NCBI RefSeq assembly: GCF_900239935.1
Contig: NZ_LT965928.1
Span: forward strand, 1,673,407-1,737,406
DNA length: 64,000 nt
Source: Pseudoalteromonas carrageenovora IAM 12662
GTDB taxonomy: Bacteria > Pseudomonadota > Gammaproteobacteria > Enterobacterales > Alteromonadaceae
Direction of reading: 5' to 3'
Position numbers and translations under genes: made by a program. Shown piece by piece: positions 37,176 through 46,285 of this stretch. How positions within the stretch are numbered: position 1 is the first letter of the stretch; every line of letters begins with the position of its first letter. The notes beneath the pieces are model-generated. The model worked only from the letters and a program-made list of their open reading frames with translations. It was not told the DNA's origin and ran no database searches.

Positions 37176-37195
37176 GTTTAAAATATATTACTTAT

Positions 37196-38776
37196 TTACT
37201 TAGCTGAGCGTGGCTCAGTACGTAAACCTAATAATAAGCTTACACACATAAGTAATAATACAATGGTGAATGGTAAGCCAGTTGATACTGCACCTGCTTG
37301 AAGCGCTTGAATAGCCTCTGTACCACCAATCCAAAGTAGAGCTGCTGCAATAGCGCCTTCTACCGATGCCCAAAAGATACGCTGTGGCACGGGTGCATCA
37401 ATTTTACCGCCTGCTGTAATAGAGTCTATTACAAGCGAGCCTGAGTCAGACGAAGTAATAAAAAATACTAACACTAACACAATAGCAATAAACGATAAAA
37501 TATTAGCCATAGGTAGTTCATCAAGCATTTGGAACATGGCTAACGGTACATCGGTTAAACCGTTTGTGCCTAAGCTACCAACACCTTTAACCACTTGATC
37601 AATTGCAATACCGCCGTAAATCGACATCCATAAAATAGTAACTAGCGTAGGGATTAGTAATACCGCAATTAAGAACTCTCGAATAGTTCGACCACGTGAT
37701 ACGCGTGCTATAAACATACCTACAAACGGTGACCACGAAATCCACCAAGCCCAATAAAATACAGTCCAGCCATGCATCCATGTTTCGTCTTCACGACCAT
37801 GAGGATTACTAAGAGGAATTATATTTTCAACATAACCCATAATAGTATTAGGTACATTACCCATAGCAACAGCAAAACCCACTAAGCAAACAAACACTAA
37901 TAATGCAAAAGCAATTAACATGTTAATGTTACTTAAAAGTTTTACGCCGCCATCAATACCGCGCACAACTGAAATAATAGCCAGTAGTGTTACCCCCACT
38001 ATAACTAATATTTGAGAGCCAACACCGCCATCTGTTCCAAATACGTGGTTAATACCAGCAGATGCTTGCTGAGCACCTAAACCTAACGATGTAGCAAGGC
38101 CAAACAAAGTCGCAAGCACGGCTAAAATATCAATTATATGACCAGGCCAGCCCCAAGCTTTGTCGCCCAATATTGGGTAAAAAATAGAACGAATTGAAAG
38201 GGGTAACCCTTTATTGTAGGTAAAGAATGCCAAAGAGAGCGCAACAACTGCGTAAATTGCCCATGGGTGTAATCCCCAATGGAACATAGTTGCACCCATG
38301 GCAAGTTTTGCAGCTTCAGGTGTATTTGCTGTTACGTTAAGTGGTGTTTCATACCAGCCAGTAAAATAGGCTACAGGTTCTGCTACGCCCCAAAACATAA
38401 GGCCAATACCCATACCAGCAGCAAATAACATGGCAAGCCAAGAGATACGAGAATGTGATGGTTTAGCATCATCTCCACCTAAGCGAATGTTACCGTAAGG
38501 AGATACAATTAATGCTAAGCAAAATAATACAAAAAAGTTTGCTGCCCACATAAATAAAGCATCAAAATTATTAATAATATCGAGCTTAACACCGTCAAGT
38601 GCGGCTTTTGCAGTTTGCGGCTCAGTAACCAAAATGGCGATTAAAAAAATGACAATCAGGCCTGCACTAATACCAAAAACAGGGTTGTGTATATCAAAGC
38701 CCCATTTTTGTACATTATCCTGACCTACGGTGTAATCCGTATTGTCGATACTATATTTGTCATGATTTTCCTTCAT
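37196..38776 (-). CDS. BCCT-family betaine/choline/carnitine transporter
   Basis: 526-residue inner-membrane transporter with twelve expected helices. Family signatures: GMGIGLMFWGVAEPVAYF, FHWGLHPWAIYAVVAL and the conserved Trp-rich WTVFYWAWWISWSPFVGMFIARVSRG. It imports a quaternary ammonium compound with Na+ or H+, commonly for osmoprotection in marine bacteria; the exact substrate is not determined. AGAGGT six bases before the ATG. The C-terminal tail is short, so the osmosensory extension of BetP is absent. The gene is single. Confidence 0.94.
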   Translation of the reverse strand: MKENHDKYSIDNTDYTVGQDNVQKWGFDIHNPVFGISAGLIVIFLIAILVTEPQTAKAALDGVKLDIINNFDALFMWAANFFVLFCLALIVSPYGNIRLGGDDAKPSHSRISWLAMLFAAGMGIGLMFWGVAEPVAYFTGWYETPLNVTANTPEAAKLAMGATMFHWGLHPWAIYAVVALSLAFFTYNKGLPLSIRSIFYPILGDKAWGWPGHIIDILAVLATLFGLATSLGLGAQQASAGINHVFGTDGGVGSQILVIVGVTLLAIISVVRGIDGGVKLLSNINMLIAFALLVFVCLVGFAVAMGNVPNTIMGYVENIIPLSNPHGREDETWMHGWTVFYWAWWISWSPFVGMFIARVSRGRTIREFLIAVLLIPTLVTILWMSIYGGIAIDQVVKGVGSLGTNGLTDVPLAMFQMLDELPMANILSFIAIVLVLVFFITSSDSGSLVIDSITAGGKIDAPVPQRIFWASVEGAIAAALLWIGGTEAIQALQAGAVSTGLPFTIVLLLMCVSLLLGLRTEPRSAK

Positions 38777-39239
38777 GCAATACCTCTATTGTTGTCCTAA
38801 CAAGCCAAAATAAATCGGCGTTATATCGAATTACATTAGCCTTTAAATATTAAGTAAAAAGTAATACTGTGATTATTTGAAGACTAACTAATTTGAAGAG
38901 TGATCATACAGCTACTAGTGTATGAGTTAAATATTAAATGTAAATGAATTTGTATTTAAAACGCTGTTTATATAGCCAAAATTATGATTTAGTAATGTTT
39001 AATCTAAAATTGATAAGTTCAGTGAGCGTTAAAAAATAGTTTGGTATTAAAAGCATTATGGTACTTAATAAAATAAAAAAGATCATATTATTTTTTATTG
39101 TTTAATACTTACTAATGAGAGTTGTTATTATTTTATAGGCTGATGTTTTACTTTAATCAAGTTGTAATATGAATATGATTTAACACTACTCAAGGTCTAG
39201 GCTATATTTTAAGTAAATAGGCAAAGGATTAATACTATT
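38777..39239. other. AT-rich intergenic region between BCCT and egtB genes
   Basis: The 463 bases hold the divergent promoters of the BCCT and egtB genes. No convincing ORF, strong hairpin or clear operator was seen; AAAGGAT just before egtB is its ribosome site. Confidence 0.6.
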
Positions 39240-40511
39240 ATGAGTCAGAGCGCTGCAAGCACCTCCCACAACAATGAGTTGGTTAACCGCTTTATAAATA
39301 TAAGAAGCGAAAGTTTAAATATTATTGCTTCCCTCAGTGCTGAAGACTGCCAGCTACAAGCGATGGCAGATGCAAGCCCCATTAAATGGCATTTGGCACA
39401 TACAACATGGTTTTTTGAAACGTTTTTATTAAGTGTCTATGATGAGCAGTACGGTGTATTTAATCCACATTTTAAAATGTTATTTAACTCTTACTATAAC
39501 GGCATAGGAGAGCAATTTAAGCGTGCAAACCGCGCAAGTTTATCAAGGCCAACGCTTGAAGAAGTAATAGCTTACAGAGCCTACGTGGATAAGCATGTAA
39601 CTGAGTTACTAAACACCTCATTTGATGATCATATTAAAAACATTATTGAACTGGGCTTAAATCATGAGCAGCAACATCAAGAACTAATGCTCATGGATAT
39701 AAAATATAATTTTTCTGTCAATCCTTTATATCCAAAGTACCTTTCTGAATCACAGCACCAAACAGACATACAAGATAACGTTAAAGCTATTGAGTTTATA
39801 GAGTTTGACCAAGCAATTATAAATATCGGTACTAATGCAGAAGCCGAATTTGCATACGATAACGAGCAGCCAAAGCACCAAGTACTCATTCATCCATTTA
39901 GCTTTGCAAACAGATTAGTTACTAATGGCGAATATTTAGAGTTTATTAATGCAGGTGGGTATAACACCGCCGATTATTGGTTGAGTGATGGCTGGGCAAA
40001 CATTCAAGCAAATCAGTTAACGCAACCGCTATATTGGCAATGCATTAATGAACAGTGGTACGAATTTACACATTATGGGCTACAGCCACTAAATTTAGAC
40101 GCCCCCATTTGCCATGTTAATTATTTTGAGGCCAGTGCTTATGCTCATTTTGCAAAAGCGCGTTTGCCAACTGAATTTGAATGGGAGTATGCAGCTCAAA
40201 ATAGTGAGGTGTATAAAAAGGTTGATGTCTACTTAATGCCGGCGCAAGCAAAAGGTGAAGCAAACATAGAGCAATTAAATGATGCATGTTGGCAGTGGAC
40301 GAATAGCGCATATTTACCTTACCCCGGCTTTAAACCAATTGAAGGAGTAGCTGGCGAATACAATGGTAAATTTATGAACAATCAAATGGTGTTACGTGGC
40401 GGGTGTGTACTTACACCAAAAAACCATTTGCGACAAACCTATAGAAACTTTTATTACCCACACCAAGCGTGGATGTGCAGCGGAATTAGACTAGCAAAGG
40501 ACATACAATGA
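39240..40511 (+). CDS. egtB: ergothioneine biosynthesis sulfoxide synthase EgtB
   Basis: Non-heme iron enzyme that joins hercynine to a thiol donor to form the sulfoxide intermediate. 423 residues: an N-terminal DinB-like domain (about 1-165) with the three-His iron site, His51 in KWHLAHTTW and His141/His145 in NHEQQHQE, the same spacing class as the mycobacterial enzyme; then a formylglycine-generating-enzyme-like domain (about 180-423) with LPTEFEWEYAA and RGGCVLTP. The next gene, egtD, overlaps by four bases. No egtA, egtC or egtE is adjacent, so cysteine may be the direct thiol donor. Confidence 0.95.
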   Translation: MSQSAASTSHNNELVNRFINIRSESLNIIASLSAEDCQLQAMADASPIKWHLAHTTWFFETFLLSVYDEQYGVFNPHFKMLFNSYYNGIGEQFKRANRASLSRPTLEEVIAYRAYVDKHVTELLNTSFDDHIKNIIELGLNHEQQHQELMLMDIKYNFSVNPLYPKYLSESQHQTDIQDNVKAIEFIEFDQAIINIGTNAEAEFAYDNEQPKHQVLIHPFSFANRLVTNGEYLEFINAGGYNTADYWLSDGWANIQANQLTQPLYWQCINEQWYEFTHYGLQPLNLDAPICHVNYFEASAYAHFAKARLPTEFEWEYAAQNSEVYKKVDVYLMPAQAKGEANIEQLNDACWQWTNSAYLPYPGFKPIEGVAGEYNGKFMNNQMVLRGGCVLTPKNHLRQTYRNFYYPHQAWMCSGIRLAKDIQ

Positions 40512-41482
40512 GCCAACTAACAGCAATAAAACAGTGCAACATAACCGACACTGAGTTTTTAACCGATGTACTCAGCGGGCTCGCACAGCAACAAAAAACA
40601 CTTCCATGTAAGTATTTTTATGATGACAAAGGCGCTGCATTATTTGAGCAAATAACGTCACTAAAAGAATATTACGTTACACGTACAGAACTGGCTATTT
40701 TAGAGGATTACTCAAAAGCAATTGCAAATATGCTTCCTGAAAATCTATCAATAATAGAACCTGGTTGTGGCTCGGGTAAAAAGGTTGCGTATTTACTTGC
40801 TCATATGAGCAATGTTAATACGTTTGTTCCTTTTGAAATATCATCAGAAATGCTCAACTACTCCCTAGCGCATTTATCGCCGTTATTTCCTGAGTTATCT
40901 ATTTCGCCACTACTCGGCGACTTTACTCATAGTCAAATGGTAAAGCAGCTAACCAAAGATACATCCCTAGATAGCCAAACAAACTTAGTTTATTTCCCAG
41001 GCTCGACACTTGGTAACTTTGCACCAGTAAAAGCGATCGAAATTATGAATAACTTTCACCGCTTATGTGGTGTTAATGGTTATGTATTAATTGGCATTGA
41101 TTTAGTAAAAGAGCGCCAAGTATTACTTGATGCCTATAACGATAAAGCGGGTATTACCGCAGCATTTAATAAAAACCTACTACAAAGAATTAATAACGAG
41201 CTTAATGGTACTTTTGATTTAGATAACTTTAGTCACGAATCGCGCTTTAACGAACAGCATAGCCGCATAGAAATGCACTTGGTGAGTAAGTGCGACCAAA
41301 GTGTGGTGATAAATAACCAACGAGTAGACTTTATTAAAGGTGAAAGTATTCATACTGAAAATTCACATAAGTATACTCTTGAGTCGTTTAAACAACTTGC
41401 AGGGCAAGCTAACTTAAACTTAGAGCGAACATGGCAGGATGATAGCAACTACTTTGCACTTTGCTTATTACGACCGCAATAA
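40508..41482 (+). CDS. egtD: L-histidine N(alpha)-methyltransferase EgtD
   Basis: SAM-dependent trimethylation of histidine to hercynine, first step of ergothioneine synthesis. 324 residues; LPCKYFYDDKGAALFEQIT and YYVTRTELAIL at the N-terminus, SAM motif IIEPGCGSGKKV, FPGSTLGNF, and RIEMHLVS, all characteristic of EgtD. The ATGA overlap with egtB shows translational coupling. Confidence 0.95.
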   Translation: MSQLTAIKQCNITDTEFLTDVLSGLAQQQKTLPCKYFYDDKGAALFEQITSLKEYYVTRTELAILEDYSKAIANMLPENLSIIEPGCGSGKKVAYLLAHMSNVNTFVPFEISSEMLNYSLAHLSPLFPELSISPLLGDFTHSQMVKQLTKDTSLDSQTNLVYFPGSTLGNFAPVKAIEIMNNFHRLCGVNGYVLIGIDLVKERQVLLDAYNDKAGITAAFNKNLLQRINNELNGTFDLDNFSHESRFNEQHSRIEMHLVSKCDQSVVINNQRVDFIKGESIHTENSHKYTLESFKQLAGQANLNLERTWQDDSNYFALCLLRPQ

Positions 41483-41488
41483 GCTTAT

Positions 41489-42274
41489 TTAACTCACTTC
41501 AACATGAGCGTTGTTATATATAAACTGTAACAACGCACCATTACTTGATTTTTGCTCTAACTTAACTTTATTTAAACCGGTTAGTCTAAATATGATTGGC
41601 GCAACAACCGATACCGCAGAGCCTGTGGCTGCATCTTCATTTACGCCAAATTGCGGTGCAAAGTACCTAAAATGCGCCACTGCTTTCTCGTTGTTAAAAC
41701 TTAACATGCTCAGCGCAATAACTGCATTGTTATGAGCTTTAGCTAAGCCGTTAAAATCAACCTGTAAGTTTTCTAAATCTTCTTTTGAATCAAATAGCAA
41801 AACTGTATAACCATTTTTATTTGCACTACTGTATGTCGCTTTAATAGGGAGGGAAAATAAAGTAGTTAGATCTTTTGTATAGTTTGTTTTATAAAAGCTA
41901 AGTGTTTGTAATTTGAGGTGTGCTTTTTGCCTTTTAATATTTATATTAAATAGCTCATCAGAGGATGACACAAATACTTTAGGGCAGTAATTAAAATGAT
42001 TTATTAAGCATTTAGCGGCCGCTAACGACCCATGTCCGCAGCGTTTAATTTCGTTTTTTTGATTAAACCAACGAATTTTACATCTGGGTTTGGATATTTC
42101 ATTAAGATTTAAAAATACGGTAGCAGGGTGCTTAGACTTTGATGCTATATGCTGCATCATTTTAGAGGTAAGCCCATTTTTATAAATAACTATTAAGGTA
42201 CTTGAGCCTAATAAGTTAAGTTTATGGCTATAAAAAACAGATTCGGTAAAGGTATGTTTAATAAAGCGCAGCAT
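41489..42274 (-). CDS. PhzF-family isomerase-like protein
   Basis: 261 residues from ATG 42274, chosen because it begins the PhzF fold just after asnB ends; the open frame further upstream lies inside asnB in another frame. Family blocks: RWFNQKNEIKRCGHGSLAAA, containing the Glu before CGH that is catalytic in PhzF, and FAPQFGVNEDAATGSAV near the end. PhzF relatives are isomerases or epimerases of small amino-acid-like compounds; the substrate here is unknown. Lies 37 bases behind asnB on the same strand, so co-transcription is likely. The N-terminus (HKLNLLGSSTLIVI) is more diverged than usual. Confidence 0.78.
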   Translation of the reverse strand: MLRFIKHTFTESVFYSHKLNLLGSSTLIVIYKNGLTSKMMQHIASKSKHPATVFLNLNEISKPRCKIRWFNQKNEIKRCGHGSLAAAKCLINHFNYCPKVFVSSSDELFNINIKRQKAHLKLQTLSFYKTNYTKDLTTLFSLPIKATYSSANKNGYTVLLFDSKEDLENLQVDFNGLAKAHNNAVIALSMLSFNNEKAVAHFRYFAPQFGVNEDAATGSAVSVVAPIIFRLTGLNKVKLEQKSSNGALLQFIYNNAHVEVS

Positions 42275-42311
42275 GAGCCAAAAAGGCCTATGCTGCGTTA
42301 AACAAGAGCGT

Positions 42312-43985
42312 TTAGCCTTTGCTTGCATATGCGTCGTTATGAACGCCCGCAGCACGGCCAGAAGGATCTGCATTATTTTGAAATGATGCATCCCAAGCAA
42401 GTGCTTCAGGGGTAGAGCACGCCACTGACTTACCATGTGGTACACACTTAGCTGATGCATCACCTGGGAAATGCTCTTCAAAAATTGTACGGTAGTAGTA
42501 TGCTTCTTTAGAGTCTGGTGTATTAATAGGGTATTTAAACTTAGCGTTAGCAAGTTCTTGATCGCTTACTTGCTCGTTTACAAACTCTTTTAATGTATCA
42601 ATCCAGCTGTAGCCAACGCCATCTGAAAACTGCTCTTTTTGACGCCATAACACTTCCTCTGGTAGGTAGCCGTCAAAGCCTGCACGCAAAATGTGTTTTT
42701 CAATTTTGCCATCTTTACACATTTTTGCTTCAGGGTTAATGCGCATTGCAACATCAACAAATTCTTTATCAAGGAACGGTACACGTGCCTCAACGCCCCA
42801 AGCCGCCATTGATTTATTAGCACGTAAACAGTCAAACATATGCAGTTTAGACACTTTACGGTTTAACTCTTCATGAAACTCTTGTGCGTTTGGCGCTTTA
42901 TGGAAGTATAAGTACCCACCAAATAGTTCATCTGCACCTTCGCCCGAAAGCACCATTTTAATACCCATTGCTTTAATTTGACGAGCCATTAAATACATAG
43001 GGGTTGATGCGCGAATAGTGGTTACATCGTACGTTTCAATGTGGTAAATAACTTCACGTAGTGCGTCAATACCTTCTTGAATAGTAAAAATGATAGGGTG
43101 GTGAACAGTACCGATCATATCAGCCACTTTTTGTGCAGCCGCTAAATCAGGTGAACCTTCAAGACCAACAGAGAATGAGTGAAGCTTAGGCCACCATGCA
43201 TCGCTTTCATCATTATCTTCAATACGTTTAGCTGCAAATCGTTGTGTAATAGCCGAAATAACAGATGAGTCTAAACCACCAGAAAGTAGCACACCGTAAG
43301 GCACATCACACATTAGCTGGCGCTTAACTGCAGCTTCTAATGCTTCTTTAACGTCTTGAGCTTCTGCGCTGTTATCTTTAACTGCGTCGAAAGTTTCCCA
43401 GTCACGTTTGTAATAAGGCTTAAGCTCTCCATCTTTACTATAAAGGTAATGACCCGGAGGGAACTCTTCAATGTGCTTACATATTGGTGAAAGCGCTTTA
43501 AGCTCAGAGGCAACATAAAAGTTACCGTGCTCATCGTGGCCAGTGTAAAGTGGAATAATACCAATGTGATCGCGACCAATTAGGTAAGCATCGTTTTCTT
43601 CATCGTATAAACAAAATGCAAAAATACCATTTAGGTCATCTAAAAACTCAGGACCTTTTTGTTTGTATAACGCTAAAATAACTTCACAGTCTGACTGAGT
43701 CTGAAATTCGAAATCAACATTTAGCTCTGCTGCCAGTTCTTTGTGGTTATAAATTTCGCCATTAACCGCTAAAATATTTGTTTTTTCAGGGTTGTATAAA
43801 GGCTGTGCGCCGCTTGATACGCCAACAATGGCTAGGCGCTCATGCACTAAAATCGCTTTTTCAGATGAATAAACACCAGACCAATCAGGACCACGGTGCC
43901 TAAGCAGCTTAGACATTTCAATTGCTTGGGTACGCAACTGAGCGGCGTTAGATTTAATATCTAATACACCAAAAATTGAACACAT
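42312..43985 (-). CDS. asnB: asparagine synthetase B (glutamine-hydrolysing)
   Basis: Makes asparagine from aspartate, ATP and glutamine. 557 residues (E. coli 554). The N-terminal Cys2 (MCSIFGVLD) is the glutaminase nucleophile; RHRGPDWSG and NGEIYNH follow. The synthetase domain has the PP-loop LLSGGLDSSVISAI and GEGADELFGGY. GAGGAG precedes the ATG by about 8 bases. The leader carries a hairpin at 44012-44037. Confidence 0.97.
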   Translation of the reverse strand: MCSIFGVLDIKSNAAQLRTQAIEMSKLLRHRGPDWSGVYSSEKAILVHERLAIVGVSSGAQPLYNPEKTNILAVNGEIYNHKELAAELNVDFEFQTQSDCEVILALYKQKGPEFLDDLNGIFAFCLYDEENDAYLIGRDHIGIIPLYTGHDEHGNFYVASELKALSPICKHIEEFPPGHYLYSKDGELKPYYKRDWETFDAVKDNSAEAQDVKEALEAAVKRQLMCDVPYGVLLSGGLDSSVISAITQRFAAKRIEDNDESDAWWPKLHSFSVGLEGSPDLAAAQKVADMIGTVHHPIIFTIQEGIDALREVIYHIETYDVTTIRASTPMYLMARQIKAMGIKMVLSGEGADELFGGYLYFHKAPNAQEFHEELNRKVSKLHMFDCLRANKSMAAWGVEARVPFLDKEFVDVAMRINPEAKMCKDGKIEKHILRAGFDGYLPEEVLWRQKEQFSDGVGYSWIDTLKEFVNEQVSDQELANAKFKYPINTPDSKEAYYYRTIFEEHFPGDASAKCVPHGKSVACSTPEALAWDASFQNNADPSGRAAGVHNDAYASKG

Positions 43986-44496
43986 AGTAACTCCTCATTC
44001 CTATTATGTGTGCAGCAAGGCAACTTTGCGATGCTGCGAAACCTTGTTTTATCAGAAATAATTACTCAAGTCACACTGCTTTTACAATTAATTAAGAATA
44101 ATTTATGCACCAAGGGAAAGTTGAGTGCACCAAAAAGGTTAAAATGTGGTTGCAATGATTGTTTTTACACCATTATTGCTGTTCAATGCTTGAGCTATCG
44201 TGAGCTTGAGCGTGTTTATAAGCTACATTTACATATAATTTTAGCATCATGATGGTGCGTGATGTATAGAAGACAAATGCAAAGTATCCATTAAATTTAA
44301 ATCTAAAATGTGTAGCATTAATAATATCAAAGCATACTTACAATGAGCCATTTATGGGTTCTAGCATTTGCTATACATTCCAAATACTACTTTATGGGGA
44401 AGGCTTACGCCGTGACTTTTAATTAAAAGTGCCTTGGTTATTTAATTTCAAACATATTTTTTTACAAAACACAACATGAGGCACTTTTATGACAGG
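43986..44496. other. intergenic region between asnB and pxpC
   Basis: No convincing gene; a plus-strand 80-codon frame here looks like chance. It holds a two-tier hairpin near the asnB start (GCAGCA/TGCTGC and GCAA/TTGC, 44012-44037) that would lie in the asnB mRNA leader. An 11-bp inverted repeat TAAAAGTGCCT (44424-44434) / AGGCACTTTTA (44479-44489), with a 44-base loop, lies just behind pxpC and may mark its transcript end. Confidence 0.5.
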
Positions 44497-45429
44497 TTAC
44501 CTTTTATATTTAAGTGCAATTTTTAACTGTTCTAAATGGCCATTTAATTTGCGCTGCGCTTTAGCTGCATCTTCAATCGTGACGTATTCAAACTTTACTG
44601 AATCGCCCGGTCTAAATTGTGCGAACTGATGAAGATCAGCTTCTATTACCGTCCCAAGTAGAGGATAGCCACCAGTAGTTTGAGCATCATTTAGTAATAC
44701 AATAGGTTCACCGTTTGGGGGTAATTGTATGCTCCCTGGGCTAACGCCTATTGATGGCAGTGAGTGAGTATGTTTAAGGGAGTTGGCTGCGTTTTCAAGC
44801 CTGACTCCCATGCGGTTACTATTGTGGGATACCTTAAAGCGTGTATTTACAAAAGTATCTGTAATTTCTTGACCAAGGGTGTTGCTATGTGGACTTGAGT
44901 GAACCCTAATTATTTGCCGTTTAGCAGGGGTTAACGCACCTGTTTGTTTAAAGTCATTATTAATGTATTCGTCTATAGGTAAAATATCGCCTGCGCTAAG
45001 CGCATTGCCATTAAGCCCGCCAAAACATGCATTTAAATCAGTAGCGCGCGACTCCATAATAAGCGGTGTTTTAATACCACCTTTAACCGCTAAATAGGCT
45101 CTTAAGCCTGCGCGACCTGTATTAAAGCACATAGTTTGATTGGCTTTGACGTTATAACTCCAGCCTGGGTAAATTGGTTCACCATCAATGCTTGCTTGTA
45201 AGTCGGCACCATGAAGTGCTATTTCGGTACTGCATAAAAACGTCAACTCGCATAAACCAACAGTGATCTCAAGCACTGCATCGTTGTCATTATTATTAAT
45301 TAAACGATTAGCAATAATTTGTGAGTAGGGATCTAAACTGCCTGTTTTACTTACCCCTAAGTGTCTATAACCTGTACGACCAAGATCTTGAACGCTCAAT
45401 TGAACACCCGGTTTTATCACTTTAATCAT
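44497..45429 (-). CDS. pxpC: 5-oxoprolinase subunit C (biotin-dependent carboxyltransferase-like)
   Basis: 310 residues of the KipA/YbgK family; with PxpA and PxpB it forms the ATP-dependent 5-oxoprolinase that opens pyroglutamate to glutamate. Blocks: VQDLGRTGYRHLGVSKTG-type start, NDNDAVLEITVGLCELTF-type core (NDAVLEITVG), SNRMGVRLE, SIGVSPGSIQLPPNG and LLNDAQTTGGYP. It overlaps pxpB by eight bases. No pxpA (LamB/YcsF family) gene is seen nearby in this window. Confidence 0.93.
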   Translation of the reverse strand: MIKVIKPGVQLSVQDLGRTGYRHLGVSKTGSLDPYSQIIANRLINNNDNDAVLEITVGLCELTFLCSTEIALHGADLQASIDGEPIYPGWSYNVKANQTMCFNTGRAGLRAYLAVKGGIKTPLIMESRATDLNACFGGLNGNALSAGDILPIDEYINNDFKQTGALTPAKRQIIRVHSSPHSNTLGQEITDTFVNTRFKVSHNSNRMGVRLENAANSLKHTHSLPSIGVSPGSIQLPPNGEPIVLLNDAQTTGGYPLLGTVIEADLHQFAQFRPGDSVKFEYVTIEDAAKAQRKLNGHLEQLKIALKYKR

Positions 45430-46090
45430 GTTTAATAGCCTCGCTTAAACTACACGGAACAAACTCAAGCGTATCACCTGGGTTAATTAAGCATGGGGTT
45501 TGTAGAGTATGATCAAATAATAAAGTGTTAGTGTGTCCAATAATATGCCAACCGCCAGGAGTGTCGGCTGGGTAAATGGCTGTTTTGTCAGCACCAATGG
45601 CAACAGACCCTTTTGGTACCTTTGTGCGGGGCTCACTGCGCCTAGGGGTCTGCAAACGTTCATCAAGTCCATGTAAGTAAGCAAATCCGGGTTGAAAACC
45701 TAAAAATAAAACGTGGTAGTGGGTTTTACTATGGATACTAATAACGTCTTCAGTGGTTAAATTATTATATTTTGCAACGTAGGCTATATCTTTGCCGTTA
45801 TAAACAGTATTAATTTTATGATGCTGAGATTTAAAAGACGCATTTTTAATGTCGCCCCAAATTGCTAATAGTGATTTTTGCCATTTATTTAAATTTTCAG
45901 CGTTTTTTAAATACAAGGTAAGAGAGTTCATCGCGGGTACTACATCAGCAAAGTCGCTGCTTTGTTTACAATGTGCTGTAAGTGCCCAAATTTTCTTTTG
46001 GATGGAGAGTACGTTATCTGGCTCTAAATGCGATGCATCAAAGAGTAATGAGCTGTTACTTAATGCATAAATGTAAGGGATTTGACTCAT
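45422..46090 (-). CDS. pxpB: 5-oxoprolinase subunit B (KipI family)
   Basis: 222 residues from ATG 46090, matching the E. coli length (218); a TTG at 46189 would add 33 unrelated residues. Family blocks: VPAMNSLTLYL, FLGFQPGFAYLHGLDE, TPRRSEPRTKVPKGSVAIG and TPGGWHIIGHT. It acts with PxpC (and PxpA) on 5-oxoproline; Bacillus KipI additionally inhibits a sporulation kinase, which is not relevant here. The gene diverges from msrAB. Confidence 0.92.
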   Translation of the reverse strand: MSQIPYIYALSNSSLLFDASHLEPDNVLSIQKKIWALTAHCKQSSDFADVVPAMNSLTLYLKNAENLNKWQKSLLAIWGDIKNASFKSQHHKINTVYNGKDIAYVAKYNNLTTEDVISIHSKTHYHVLFLGFQPGFAYLHGLDERLQTPRRSEPRTKVPKGSVAIGADKTAIYPADTPGGWHIIGHTNTLLFDHTLQTPCLINPGDTLEFVPCSLSEAIKHD

Positions 46091-46285
46091 AAATAACCCG
46101 ATTAAAACAACATGCTCTAACGCTAACACAGATAAATTAATTAGTTCATAGTGTTGCGATGAATGAATAGGCATAAATAAATTCTTCAAGCTAACCTGAA
46201 CTCTGGTTACTTATAAACGTATAGATGAAATTAAAAACACGATAAGGAGGTCTTACTTAGCACGTACATGTTTAAGAGGCATTTT

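Noticed and set aside
42275..42553. Extended PhzF-like frame into asnB
   Set aside because: The added residues are read out of frame from the asnB C-terminal coding region and show no PhzF similarity.
44010..44252. 80-codon plus-strand frame in the asnB-pxpC gap
   Set aside because: No ribosome site, and it overlaps the asnB leader hairpin; composition looks like chance.
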